DNA of 64,000 bases from Oscillospiraceae bacterium (GTDB lineage Bacteria; Bacillota; Clostridia; Oscillospirales; Oscillospiraceae): assembly GCA_902802045.1 (NCBI GenBank), contig CADCKQ010000001.1:480754-544753 (forward strand). The letters run 5' to 3'. Shown here in pieces: positions 25,089 through 34,550 of the stretch (position 1 is its first letter; every line of letters begins with the position of its first letter). Below the pieces are notes generated by a model. It searched no databases. It was given only the letters and a program-made list of their open reading frames with translations, and had not been told where the DNA came from. The translations under genes were made by a program, and so were the position numbers.

Positions 25089-26777
25089 TCACAGACCGAG
25101 TTTTTCCTTGTACATTGCACTCAGAGCCTTGCGGTCCGCCTTGCCTGCTGCTGTACGGGGCAGCTCGGAAATGAACTCATAGGCGATGGGGATCTTGTAA
25201 GGTGCGAGGGACTTGCGCAGATACTGCTCGGCTTCCTCAGCAGTCATTTCCTCACCTTCCTTGAGAACCGTGTAGAGCACGGGAGCTTCACCCTTCTTCG
25301 GGTGAGTGATTCCGACTGCACAGGCTTCCTTGACCTTCGGGTTGGCAAACATGGCCTCGTCGATCTCACGCGGGAAGACATTGAAACCGTTGACGATAAT
25401 CATATCCTTCTTGCGGTCCTTTATAAAGATGAAGCCGTCTTCGTCCATAAGCACAATGTCAGCGGTGTAGAGCCAGCCGTTCCGGATCGTTGCCTCAGTG
25501 GCCTCGGGGTTCTCCCAGTATTTCTTCATGACCTGCGGGCCGCGGCAGATGAGTTCGCCGGTCTCGCCCAGAGGCACAGGAGTCTTGCCGTCGACAGCGT
25601 CAACAACGACCAGATCCGTATCAGGTACAGCAACGCCGACAGAGCCGGGCTTGCGGACATGCATCGGGTTGATCGTCAGAATGTTCGAGGTCTCGGACAT
25701 GCCGTAGCCCTCGACTATAGTCGCTCCGGTCTTGGCCTCAAGCTGCTCCATGACAGCAACCGGGCAGGGAGCAGAGCCGCAGAACACGCCCTTAAGCGAA
25801 GTGATATCCGCTTCGCCGGCCTGTACCTGCGGTGTGTTGAGCAGACCGATGAGCATTGCCGGAACAGCCGCGAAGATATTGGGCTTGTTTTCGACGATCT
25901 CGGCGAGCAGAGCGTCCGGCTTGGGCTGCGGAACGACGATGATCGTGCCTCCGTTGGTCAGTGTGATACCGACATTGGCGTTGAAACCGTAGACATGATT
26001 GAGCGGGATCGCAGCCAGCGTGACGATTTCGTCTTTTCCGACGATCGTGTAGCTGCGTGTCGTCCACAATGCCGTGCGGTAGCCCATCGTGTATACCATT
26101 TTGTTGGTCAGCACACAGCCCTTGGGAATACCGGTGGTACCGCCGGTGTACTGCAGACGGATCGGATCGTCCATACCGATCTCGATGTCCGGCTCAGTAT
26201 TCGGATGTGTGCCGACAAGCTGGTTGAAGTCATACAGACCGTCGACCTGAGGCAGCTCGACAGCGCCTGAGGGAAGCTGGAAGGCGATGACGCGCTTGAC
26301 AGCACAGTCGGGATTCTGAAGCATAGCGATCGCTTTGGGAGCGAAGGCTGCCATGACGACGACAGTTTCTGCACCGCTGTCGTTGAACTGACCTGTCAGT
26401 TCAGGTACGGTGTAGAGCGGGTTCGCGGGAACTTCAATTGCGCCTATCTTCCATACTGCGTGCATAGCCAGCAGGTACTGCGGCACGTTCGGGGCCATGA
26501 TCGCAACACGGTCTCCCTTTTTGACGCCGAGATCCAGAAAAGCGTTTGCAAGACGGCGGGCAACGTCATTGCAGTAGCCGTATGGGAGAACGAGCTTGCC
26601 GAGCACTGCATAAGGTTTTGCGGGGTTCTTTTCCGCCCAATGATTGAACCACCATTTGCAGGGCTTGTCCTCATACTCGATCTTCTCCGGGATCTCCGGG
26701 TCGTACTGGCTGCGCGCCAATTCGGCGTTTTTCAGCGCAACCTCATCCAATTGTTTCAGATAGTCCAGTTCTGCCAT
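25089..26777 (-). CDS. AMP-forming acyl-CoA ligase (long-chain fatty acid/aromatic acid:CoA ligase type)
   Basis: A 562-residue ANL-superfamily enzyme that activates a carboxylic acid with ATP and CoA. Motifs in order are the P-loop YTGGTTGIPKGC (A3, about 212-223), EGYGMSETS (A5, about 355), YTADIVLMDEDGF (A7), IKDRKKDMI (A8) and RTAAGKADRK with the catalytic A10 Lys. The substrate pocket cannot be assigned by eye. It is the first enzyme gene after the GntR regulator and presumably supplies the acyl-CoA used by the whole island. Confidence 0.93.
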   Translation of the reverse strand: MAELDYLKQLDEVALKNAELARSQYDPEIPEKIEYEDKPCKWWFNHWAEKNPAKPYAVLGKLVLPYGYCNDVARRLANAFLDLGVKKGDRVAIMAPNVPQYLLAMHAVWKIGAIEVPANPLYTVPELTGQFNDSGAETVVVMAAFAPKAIAMLQNPDCAVKRVIAFQLPSGAVELPQVDGLYDFNQLVGTHPNTEPDIEIGMDDPIRLQYTGGTTGIPKGCVLTNKMVYTMGYRTALWTTRSYTIVGKDEIVTLAAIPLNHVYGFNANVGITLTNGGTIIVVPQPKPDALLAEIVENKPNIFAAVPAMLIGLLNTPQVQAGEADITSLKGVFCGSAPCPVAVMEQLEAKTGATIVEGYGMSETSNILTINPMHVRKPGSVGVAVPDTDLVVVDAVDGKTPVPLGETGELICRGPQVMKKYWENPEATEATIRNGWLYTADIVLMDEDGFIFIKDRKKDMIIVNGFNVFPREIDEAMFANPKVKEACAVGITHPKKGEAPVLYTVLKEGEEMTAEEAEQYLRKSLAPYKIPIAYEFISELPRTAAGKADRKALSAMYKEKLGL

Positions 26778-26814
26778 TTTTTTGTTTTTCCTCCTTTAAT
26801 TGATCTATTAACCG

Positions 26815-27528
26815 TTACTGCTCATTGAGGCAGCTGAGATACTCATTTACGCTGCGTTCGAGCCGGTGGAAAGCGCCTTCGGCGTCTCCGGCGCGGATCA
26901 GTTCGAGATAGCGTTTGGCCAGATGTACATTGGAAGCAGCGCCGAATACCGCTATCGAACGCAGCCAAAACCCCATAATAATGGGACGGAATTCATTGAG
27001 AAGGAGAGGGAAGAACTCGTTTCCGCTCCGCAGACAGATCCCCCTGTGATAACAGAAGAGTGTGTCCGCAAGCGCATTGTCGTCAGGTATATCTCTTTCA
27101 AGCAGAGCGTCAGCACGGGCAATGATCGCTTCCAGATAGGCGAGATCTTCATCCGTATGCTGCCGGGCAAGGAGGCGAAGGGCAGTTCCCTCTATGGCGA
27201 TGCGTGCCTCCATAAAACTCCTGGCCTGTTTTTTCGTCATATTGCCGCCGTTGAGACGGATGCGGGCGTTCAGCGTCTCCATCGTGCCGGATTCCGCATA
27301 ATTGGCCACGACAGCTCCCCTGCGCGGTGTGATCTCCAGGAACCCTTTCTGTTCAAGCTCTACGAGCGCAGCATGGATCATAGTCTTGCTGATGTGAGTC
27401 TCTTCCTGCAGCTGGCGTTCAGAGGGCAGACTGTCGCCCACGCGAAGCTGGCCCGAGAGGATCTGCTCTTCAATTTTCTGGACGAGCAGCGCCTTTCGAG
27501 TAGGAACTTCAATCACACCGATCTGCAT
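26815..27528 (-). CDS. GntR/FadR-subfamily transcriptional regulator
   Basis: A 237-residue regulator. The GntR winged HTH spans about 8-75 with the signature LRVGDSLPSERQLQEETHIS (LPSER is diagnostic), followed by an FCD-type all-helical ligand domain (ARSFMEARIAIEGTALRLLA onward). FCD regulators bind acids or acyl-CoA-like effectors. It is the first gene of the minus-strand operon and sits opposite the fadN-like operon across a 335-base control region. It is the obvious candidate repressor of both. Ribosome site before this ATG is weak. Confidence 0.9.
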   Translation of the reverse strand: MQIGVIEVPTRKALLVQKIEEQILSGQLRVGDSLPSERQLQEETHISKTMIHAALVELEQKGFLEITPRRGAVVANYAESGTMETLNARIRLNGGNMTKKQARSFMEARIAIEGTALRLLARQHTDEDLAYLEAIIARADALLERDIPDDNALADTLFCYHRGICLRSGNEFFPLLLNEFRPIIMGFWLRSIAVFGAASNVHLAKRYLELIRAGDAEGAFHRLERSVNEYLSCLNEQ

Positions 27529-27863
27529 ATCCCGCTGCTTGGTCCGACCACAAGCCGGACGCCCTCCTTTTGCATACTATTTAGACATATTGCCGCAAGC
27601 AGTCTAGACGACTGTGCCATGCAGAACCAAGTATATACCAACTTGCACAAAAATGCAAGAAAATTGTGGGCGATAATTATACAGCAATAGTAAAAATGCA
27701 CAAAAGATCCTTGAAATAAAAAATGGGATATGGTATACTGAGACAGCTGGTCGGCCCAGGTGATGTGAAGCGCTTGCAGCTATGGATTCTCGCAGGAGCT
27801 TCTGTTGGGCTGCCGGCATGAATTGATGTACGATCTGAACACGGAAAGGAGTATTTTGCATAT
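27529..27863. promoter_or_regulatory. divergent control region of the acyl-CoA island
   Basis: No gene is seen in these 335 bases. For the plus strand there is a strong promoter, TTGAAA (27711-27716), 17 bases, TATACT (27734-27739). Candidate operators are the palindrome GTCTAGAC (27602-27609), the dyad AAGTATATACCAACTT (27629-27644) and TTGCA-N6-TGCAA (27643-27658). TGGTATAC recurs over the -10 box and resembles half of the dyad. A long leader (about 120 bases) separates the promoter from the first plus-strand start. Confidence 0.65.
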
Positions 27864-30164
27864 ATGGGAAAAAGCATAAGAAAATTGGCAGTCGTGGGAG
27901 CGGGGACTATGGGTGCTGCAATCGCCGCCTGTGGTGCACGTGCGGGTCTGGATGTGATTCTGATGGTCCGGGGAAAGGCGGAAGAGAGCGGGCGCGAGCG
28001 GGCCCAAAATGCCATTGCCGCAATTCTTAAGAGCGGGGAGATGAAAGGCTCGGATGAAGCACGTATTCGCGCCGGGGTAGTTTGTGCAGACATGCAGCAG
28101 GATGCCTCGCTTCTTTCCGGATGCGACCTGGTAATCGAGGCCGTGGCGGAAAACCTTGCCGTCAAGCAAAGCACAGCACAATTCATCTTTGACAATTCCT
28201 CAGCCGATACCATAGTCGGCACGAACACGTCGAACATATCCATTTCGTCGATAGCAGAAGGCATGGATAAGGACAGACGGAGCAGATTCCTTGGCATCCA
28301 CTTCTTCAATCCTGTTCGCTATATGGATCTTGTCGAGCTCATACCCAACTCTGATACAGATGAAGAGATCCTATCTGCCGTGCACGGACTCATAAACGAC
28401 CGTTTCGGCAAGACGCCGATCCGCTGCAAAGACGAGCCCGGCTTTATTGCCAACCGGATCGGCTCTATGGCACTTACCTCGATCATGAACGCGACGACGG
28501 AAGGAGGCTACGGTTTTGCGAAAGCAGACGCTCTGACGGGCGATCTGATATTCCGCCCCAAACAGGGAGCTTTCAAACTTCTGGATCTCGTCGGGCTCGA
28601 TATCAGCGTGCATACCGTGGACTATATGGCAGGGGCGGATATTCCCGATTATGAGAAGCCTTTCCGCAACCGCCCTGCTGTGCTTTATGACATTGCCGGC
28701 AGAGGATTTCTCGGCAACAAAGCCGGGGCGGGATTCTATATGAAGAAGAAGGGAGCAAAGGGGACCGAGCGGTTCGTCTGGGATTATGAAAAGACCGACT
28801 ATGTCCCGCTTGAGCGGGTGAAGGTCGAGTCTCTCGCTCCGGTCCGGGACAAGGCAGAGCGTCTGCGCGGCTTGCTTTTCGGCGATTTCCCCGAGACTCC
28901 GTTCCTGCGCCGAGTCGTGCTTGAGCCGATGTGGCTTGCAATGAAGGCTGCAGATGATATCAGCTACGATTTCCGGGATATAGATGCTGCCATGAGGGGC
29001 GGCTACAATTGGATAAAAGGACCCTTTGAGCTCTGTGATATGCTTGGCGCAAAGGAGATCCTGGAACTGATGGAAGCTCAGGGGCTCGAGCCTCCTGCCT
29101 GGGCAAAGGACAAGATCGGACGTGACGGCAGTTTCTATGCCGGCACAGCACGTCAGGCTTCATCCTATCTGCAGCTGACAGATAATAAGGGAGTCATACT
29201 GGAGAACAGCGATGCTGCACTGTGCGATCTCGGGGACGGCGTGGCGCTGTTCTCACTCAGGACCAAGGCAAACACATATACGATCCCCGCTGCCAGACTG
29301 ATGCTTGAGGCGGCTGAAGAGGTAGAGAAGAGCGGAGCGTTCAAGGCAATGGTCGTATGCAATCCGGGGCCGAACCTTGGCGCAGGAGCTAATCTTTATG
29401 AAGTCGCAGCTGCCATCGAGTCAGGGCAATTCGATATGCTGGAAAAAGGTGTGGAAGATTTCCAGAAAGCAAATCTCCGCCTGAAATACCTCAAAAAACC
29501 GGTCGTAGTGGCAGCTAAGGGGCAGGCACTCGGCGGCAGCGCGGAATTGATGCTTCATGCCGGATGTGTTGTCGCACATCAGGAGCTGTACGCAGGCCTT
29601 GTCGAGATGGGAGTCGGTCTGGTTCCATCCGGAGGAGGCTGCGCCGAACTGCTCTTCCGCGCGACGGAAGGCCTGGAATACGGCCAGATGGCCAGGATCA
29701 TACAGGAAATAGACGCGCTGGTGCTTCCGATCGCACAGGCGAAATACAGTATGAGTGCGGAGGACGCACAAAAGAGCCTTTATCTGCGCAAGGGCGACTT
29801 TATCATCGCCAAAGCGGACTCGCTTCTCGAGCAGGCAAAGGGCATAGCGCTGCGCCTCGCCGACGCGTATTGGCGCCCGCCGGTCAAAGGCACTGTGACT
29901 GCAGCCGGCGAAAGCGGATATACTCACCTGATGGCCACTGTGAATGTCATGCTCCAGGGACGGATGATGACACCCTATGATGCGGTGATAGTCGAAAAAC
30001 TTGCACGCATATTCAGCGGTGGGGATGCACTTGCCGGAGAGCAGATCTGCGAGGAGGATATTATGCTTCTCGAACGCAAGTCGTTCATGGAGCTCTGTCA
30101 TAATGAAAAAACACTCGAGCGCATTAAGGGCATGGTCCAGACGGGCAAGCCCGTGCGGAATTAA
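27864..30164 (+). CDS. fadN: FadN-like fused 3-hydroxyacyl-CoA dehydrogenase / enoyl-CoA hydratase
   Basis: A 766-residue two-function beta-oxidation enzyme. The N-terminal half is the NAD-dependent dehydrogenase: VVGAGTMGAAIAACGARAG (about 9-27), the catalytic His in FLGIHFFNPVRYM (near 153) and a second helical dehydrogenase domain to about 400. The C-terminal third is a crotonase domain with both hydratase glutamates (GGSAELML and LVEMGVGLVPSGGG). This order, dehydrogenase before hydratase, is that of Bacillus FadN and the reverse of E. coli FadB. It is the first gene of the plus-strand operon and is followed 12 bases later by thiolase, as in fadNA operons. Confidence 0.92.
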   Translation: MGKSIRKLAVVGAGTMGAAIAACGARAGLDVILMVRGKAEESGRERAQNAIAAILKSGEMKGSDEARIRAGVVCADMQQDASLLSGCDLVIEAVAENLAVKQSTAQFIFDNSSADTIVGTNTSNISISSIAEGMDKDRRSRFLGIHFFNPVRYMDLVELIPNSDTDEEILSAVHGLINDRFGKTPIRCKDEPGFIANRIGSMALTSIMNATTEGGYGFAKADALTGDLIFRPKQGAFKLLDLVGLDISVHTVDYMAGADIPDYEKPFRNRPAVLYDIAGRGFLGNKAGAGFYMKKKGAKGTERFVWDYEKTDYVPLERVKVESLAPVRDKAERLRGLLFGDFPETPFLRRVVLEPMWLAMKAADDISYDFRDIDAAMRGGYNWIKGPFELCDMLGAKEILELMEAQGLEPPAWAKDKIGRDGSFYAGTARQASSYLQLTDNKGVILENSDAALCDLGDGVALFSLRTKANTYTIPAARLMLEAAEEVEKSGAFKAMVVCNPGPNLGAGANLYEVAAAIESGQFDMLEKGVEDFQKANLRLKYLKKPVVVAAKGQALGGSAELMLHAGCVVAHQELYAGLVEMGVGLVPSGGGCAELLFRATEGLEYGQMARIIQEIDALVLPIAQAKYSMSAEDAQKSLYLRKGDFIIAKADSLLEQAKGIALRLADAYWRPPVKGTVTAAGESGYTHLMATVNVMLQGRMMTPYDAVIVEKLARIFSGGDALAGEQICEEDIMLLERKSFMELCHNEKTLERIKGMVQTGKPVRN

Positions 30165-30176
30165 GGAGGGGTGTAA

Positions 30177-31361
30177 ATGGAAAGAAAAAATGCGGTTATC
30201 GTTGCCTTCGGTCGCAGCGCGATCGCCAAGGCTATTCGCGGAAGTTTGCGCTATACAGGCTGTGCAGACTTCGGGTCTCAGGTGCTGAAGGGTATCCTTG
30301 AGAGAAACCCAGGTTTTGATCCCGCTCTGGCAGAAGATCTGATCTGCGGCTGCGCGATCCCGGAGGCGGAGCAGGGGCTGAATATCGGACGTCTTTTGGC
30401 CGACAGTTCCGGGTTCCCCATTACCACTGCCGGCCAGACCGTGAACCGTTTCTGCTCCTCCGGACTGCAGTCGATCGCCAGTGCAGCGAACGCCATCATG
30501 GCCGGACAGGCGAAATGTATAGTTGCCGGAGGCCTGGAGAATATGAGCAAGGTCCAGATGCACCGTGTGGCTATCATACCGGACAGCGCGAGCTTCGGAA
30601 GCTATCCGGACAATTTTGATACGATGGGCATCACTGCTGAGAACGTGGCGGAAAAATACGGGATCTCCCGTGAGCGGCAGGATGCTTTCGCCTGTGAAAG
30701 CCACCGAAGAGCAGCTGAAGCCATTCGTGCAGGCAAATTCAAGGACGAGATCATTCCGGTTATGGCCAAGCGCCCGAAGAAAAATGAAAACGGGGCTCCG
30801 GGCTGGGAGACATTTGTATTCGATACCGATGAGTGTGTTCGCCCCGATACGACCATGGAAGGACTCGCCAAACTGAAACCGCTGTTCCGTATGGGCGGCA
30901 GCGTGACGGCGGGCAACTCATCGCAAATGAATGATGCTGCGGCCTTTGTTGTGCTGATGGAAGAGGAATTTGCCCGCGAGCAGGGGCTTACACCGATCGC
31001 CCGCTTTGTCTCCTTTGCAGTCCGGGGCGTACACCCCGGCTATATGGGCATCGGACCGACGGAAGCCATTCCGCGCGCCTTGGACATCGCAGGCATGACA
31101 CTGAAGGATATTGAGCTTATTGAGCTCAACGAAGCATTCGCCTCCCAGTCGCTGGCCTGTATCGATATACTTGGCCTTGATCCGGAGATCGTCAATGTCA
31201 ACGGCGGAGGCATAGCATTTGGTCATCCGCTCGGCTGCACAGGCGCATATCTCACTATCAAGCTCATCGGCGAACTGCGCCGCCGCGGCCGGGAGCGCGG
31301 GCTTGTTTCAATGTGTATCGGCGGCGGCATGGGCGCTGCAGGAATATTTGAATTGATCTGA
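30177..31361 (+). CDS. fadA: acetyl-CoA acyltransferase (thiolase)
   Basis: A 394-residue thiolase that cleaves 3-ketoacyl-CoA with CoA in beta-oxidation, or condenses two acyl-CoAs in the other direction. The acyl-accepting Cys is in NRFCSSGLQ (about 88), the His in GGGIAFGHPLGCTGA (near 348) and the second catalytic Cys in SMCIGGGMG (near 378). AAGGAGGGG stands before the ATG. It is paired with the FadN-like gene, which favours a degradative role. Confidence 0.94.
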   Translation: MERKNAVIVAFGRSAIAKAIRGSLRYTGCADFGSQVLKGILERNPGFDPALAEDLICGCAIPEAEQGLNIGRLLADSSGFPITTAGQTVNRFCSSGLQSIASAANAIMAGQAKCIVAGGLENMSKVQMHRVAIIPDSASFGSYPDNFDTMGITAENVAEKYGISRERQDAFACESHRRAAEAIRAGKFKDEIIPVMAKRPKKNENGAPGWETFVFDTDECVRPDTTMEGLAKLKPLFRMGGSVTAGNSSQMNDAAAFVVLMEEEFAREQGLTPIARFVSFAVRGVHPGYMGIGPTEAIPRALDIAGMTLKDIELIELNEAFASQSLACIDILGLDPEIVNVNGGGIAFGHPLGCTGAYLTIKLIGELRRRGRERGLVSMCIGGGMGAAGIFELI

Positions 31362-31378
31362 TCACAGGAGGGGGAGAC

Positions 31379-32344
31379 ATGAAAACCAGGATAACAGAAT
31401 TGTTCGGCATTGAATATCCGATCATCTGCGGCGGCATGCTCTGGGTCACGGATGCCAGGCTCTGCGCCGCAATTTCCGAGGCAGGCGGCCTCGGGTGCAT
31501 CACTGCGGATCAGTATACCAGCGGCGATGCGCTGCGTGAGGCGATCCGGGAAGTAAAATCTATCACAGACAAGCCCTTCGGGGTGAACATCACGCTGATG
31601 AAAAGCTTCAGGATCACAGAGGAGACATTTATGGACTTTTTCCGCGTCTGTGCGGAGGAAAAAGTGACCAATATTGAAGTCTCCGGCCTCTTTGCAACAG
31701 ACTTTATCCCTATGCTTCACGCTGCAGGCGTGAAAATTACACACAAGGTCGGCGCGGTTCGCCATGCGATGAAGATCGAGAGACTCGGCTATGATGCGGT
31801 GATCGTTGCGGGCGTTGAGGAGGGCGGACACCCGCTTTCCGACAATGTGGCGACCTCTGTACTGCTGCCGAAGGTGGCGGAGAGCGTAAAAATCCCAATA
31901 CTGGCGACGGGTGGTATGGTAGACGGAAAATCGATGGCTGCGGCACTCTGTCTCGGAGCGGACGGCATCATGATGGCCACACGCTTCCTTGCCTCTGAGG
32001 AGTGCTGGGTACATGAAAATATCAAAAACTGGATCATCCAGCTGAATGAAACGGATACAGACCTGTTCTGCCATACGACACTGCAGGCGCGCGGGGTGAA
32101 GAACAGCGTGCTGAAAAAAGTCAACGAGCTTGAAAGAGCCGGCGCTGAACCCTCGGAGATCGTGCGCGCCGTATCGGGCAAAAAGCTGTTGGCCGCTCTG
32201 CGTGACGGCGACACGGAAGGCGCGGCTTTCCTGTTCGGCCAGAGCATAGGCCGCATTCACGAGATCAAATCCTGCAAAGCGATCATCGAGGATACTGTGG
32301 CAGAGGCAGAGGCAACACTCCGGGCCAAGGTTGCGATGCTGTAA
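31379..32344 (+). CDS. FabK/nitronate monooxygenase-family flavin oxidoreductase (copy 1)
   Basis: A 321-residue TIM-barrel FMN enzyme of the NMO/FabK family. The N-terminus IEYPIICGGMLWVTDARL and the phosphate-site segments IPILATGGMVDG and GADGIMMATRFLA are typical. Relatives are enoyl-ACP reductase FabK, nitronate monooxygenases and 2-enoate reductases. Position inside an acyl-CoA operon lacking an acyl-CoA dehydrogenase makes an enoyl-CoA redox step likely. It is about as long as the second copy at 34.5 kb and similar in its opening, so an ancient duplication is plausible. Confidence 0.85.
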   Translation: MKTRITELFGIEYPIICGGMLWVTDARLCAAISEAGGLGCITADQYTSGDALREAIREVKSITDKPFGVNITLMKSFRITEETFMDFFRVCAEEKVTNIEVSGLFATDFIPMLHAAGVKITHKVGAVRHAMKIERLGYDAVIVAGVEEGGHPLSDNVATSVLLPKVAESVKIPILATGGMVDGKSMAAALCLGADGIMMATRFLASEECWVHENIKNWIIQLNETDTDLFCHTTLQARGVKNSVLKKVNELERAGAEPSEIVRAVSGKKLLAALRDGDTEGAAFLFGQSIGRIHEIKSCKAIIEDTVAEAEATLRAKVAML

Positions 32345-32358
32345 GCAAGGAGAGGGAG

Positions 32359-33150
32359 ATGGACGAAAACGACAGAACACCTCTCTACCGGGTGGAAGAA
32401 GGCGTGGCATGGCTGACGCTCAACCGGCCCGAGACTCTCAATTCCTTTACGACGGAATTTGTACATGAGATCAACGAAGCGATACGTACGGCTGAAGAAG
32501 ACGATGATGTACGCGCGATAGTTGTTACCGGTGAAGGCCGCGGCTTCACCTCCGGAGGCAATCTCTCGGAACTGGCGGCGATGAACCTCGATCGCAAGCG
32601 CGCCATATATGACGTGGATTCTACTGCCGATATGGTCAGGTTGCTGTATAATGTGAAAAAACCCGTTATCGCTGCAATAAACGGCCCTGCCTTCGGCGCG
32701 GGAATTGCGTTGGCAATGGCATGCGATATTCTGATCGCCTCAGATCGGGCGCAGTTCGGCTTTTCCTTCACGGGTCTCGGCTTCTGCCCTGACAGCGGCA
32801 CATGCTGGTTCCTGACGCAGCGCGTCGGATATAACAAGGCCTGCGAGATCCTGTTTTCAGCCAAAACACTTGGTGCAGATGAGCTCAAGGAGCTTGGCCT
32901 GGTCAACGACGTCGTGCCGCATGAGCAGCTTCTGCCGGCTGCCGCCAAGACAGCAGGCAGAATAGCAAAGGGCCCCGCACTGGCGCTGATGCTGCAGAAG
33001 CGCGTATTGCGAAACGCTGTTTCGACAAGTTTCGAACAGAACCGCGATTACGAGGCGATCAGCCAGATCTTCGCCTCTCAGACGGACGACTGCCGTGAAG
33101 GACTCTCGGCTGCGCTGGAGCGGCGCAGACCGGAATTCAGCGGAAAATGA
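32359..33150 (+). CDS. enoyl-CoA hydratase/isomerase-family protein, PaaG-like
   Basis: A 263-residue crotonase-fold enzyme. Both hydratase glutamates are replaced: GAGIALAMACD has Ala at the first site and the second lies in FGFSFTGLGF. The Asp of CPDSGTCWFL is kept. This combination matches PaaG-type isomerases (1,2-epoxyphenylacetyl-CoA and dienoyl-CoA isomerase), where that Asp is catalytic. A simple hydratase role is therefore unlikely. CAAGGAGAGGG precedes the ATG, 14 bases after the FabK-like gene. Confidence 0.85.
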   Translation: MDENDRTPLYRVEEGVAWLTLNRPETLNSFTTEFVHEINEAIRTAEEDDDVRAIVVTGEGRGFTSGGNLSELAAMNLDRKRAIYDVDSTADMVRLLYNVKKPVIAAINGPAFGAGIALAMACDILIASDRAQFGFSFTGLGFCPDSGTCWFLTQRVGYNKACEILFSAKTLGADELKELGLVNDVVPHEQLLPAAAKTAGRIAKGPALALMLQKRVLRNAVSTSFEQNRDYEAISQIFASQTDDCREGLSAALERRRPEFSGK

Positions 33151-33199
33151 ACAGAAAAGCAGAGTCCGTTGCGGATTCTGCTCAGCGGAGGAAACGGAA

Positions 33200-34543
33200 T
33201 TGAACTGGAGAGAAGACTACGAGTCAAAATTCAAAAGCGCTGAAGAGGCTGTAGCAGTCGTCCGAGACGGAGATCAGGTCGTCTACGGGGAGTTCGCAAT
33301 GGCGTCAATGACGCTCGATGCAGCTTTTGCTGCGCGTGTGCCCCAATTGCATGACATCACCCTGCGCTCCACCACCTGTCTGTTCCCGCCCAAAGCGGTG
33401 CTGGCGGATCCGAAGCTGGAGCACCTGATGTATAACGACTGGCACTTTTCTCCTGCCAGCCGAAAGCTTTGTGACGCAGGACTGTGCCGCTATGTGCCGA
33501 TGAATTACCACGCCGGACCGGAAACGATACGCAGAGGTCTGATCGGACAGATCGACGTCGCAATGCTGATGGTGGGGCCCCCGGACGAGGAAGGCTTTGT
33601 CAGTCTGGGCACTTCTTCATCTATTACACCGACTTATATCGAACATGCGCACCATGTCATCGCAGAGGTCAACGGGAGCGTGCCGAGAACCTTTTGCGAC
33701 AGGAGCAGCCGGATCCATGAATCACAGATCGATTGCTTTGTCCAAGGCCCGAACCGTCCTCTTATTGAAGCGCCGACACCGCCTCCGACAGAGGTAGATG
33801 AGAAGATCGCTGGGCTGGTAGTGAGCTTTGTAGATAACGGAGCCTGTCTTCAGCTGGGCATCGGGGCGATGCCGAACGCTGTGGGCGAGCTGATCGCCCG
33901 CTCGGGACTGCGGGATATCGGCGTTCATACGGAGATGCTGTGCGACGCCTACGTCGCTATGGCTGAGGGAGGCTGTATCAGCGGCAAATACAAGACCACC
34001 GATCCCGGGAAGATAGTCTACACTTTTGCTATGGGCACAAAGAAACTCTATGATTTTCTCGACGGCAATCCCGACTGTCTGCTTGCGCCGGTGGACTATA
34101 CCAACGACCCGTATATCATTGCACGCAATGACAACATGGTATGTCTGAACAATGCCATCGAGGTGGATCTGTACGGCCAGGTTGCATCGGAGAGCTCGGG
34201 TACAAGGCAGATCTCCGGAACCGGCGGGCAGCTGGACTTTATCCAGGCAGCAGCGCGCTCAAAAGGAGGAAAAGGCCTCGTCTGTCTGTCTTCAACATAT
34301 ACGGACAGGGACGGCGCCGTGCGCTCACGTATACTGCCTCACCTTGGCCCGTGTCAGATAGTGACTGTTCCCCGCAGCTTCAATCAGTTCGTTATAACCG
34401 AATACGGAATAGCGGATCTGCGCGCGAAGACGACGTGGGAGCGTGCAGAGGAACTGATCTCGATAGCGCACCCGGATTTTCGCGAAGAGCTGATCCGCAA
34501 TGCGGAGGCTCAGGGGCTGCGTATCCGCCATATCAGAGAGTGA
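33200..34543 (+). CDS. acetyl-CoA hydrolase/transferase-family CoA-transferase (butyryl-CoA:acetate type)
   Basis: A 447-residue class I CoA-transferase that moves CoA between an acyl-CoA and a free acid. Key features are LGIGAMPNAVGELI, the catalytic Glu in GVHTEMLCD and the C-terminal ISGTGGQLDFIQ, which closely resembles butyryl-CoA:acetate and 4-hydroxybutyrate CoA-transferases. The start is taken as TTG at 33200, where GCGGAGGA gives a good ribosome site and the product begins MNWREDYESK as in the family. It could activate the incoming acid or release the shortened product. Confidence 0.9.
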   Translation: MNWREDYESKFKSAEEAVAVVRDGDQVVYGEFAMASMTLDAAFAARVPQLHDITLRSTTCLFPPKAVLADPKLEHLMYNDWHFSPASRKLCDAGLCRYVPMNYHAGPETIRRGLIGQIDVAMLMVGPPDEEGFVSLGTSSSITPTYIEHAHHVIAEVNGSVPRTFCDRSSRIHESQIDCFVQGPNRPLIEAPTPPPTEVDEKIAGLVVSFVDNGACLQLGIGAMPNAVGELIARSGLRDIGVHTEMLCDAYVAMAEGGCISGKYKTTDPGKIVYTFAMGTKKLYDFLDGNPDCLLAPVDYTNDPYIIARNDNMVCLNNAIEVDLYGQVASESSGTRQISGTGGQLDFIQAAARSKGGKGLVCLSSTYTDRDGAVRSRILPHLGPCQIVTVPRSFNQFVITEYGIADLRAKTTWERAEELISIAHPDFREELIRNAEAQGLRIRHIRE

Positions 34544-34550
34544 GGAGAAT

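Noticed and set aside
29421..30704. 427-codon open frame on the minus strand
   Set aside because: Antisense to the FadN-like and thiolase genes, without ribosome site or recognisable domain.
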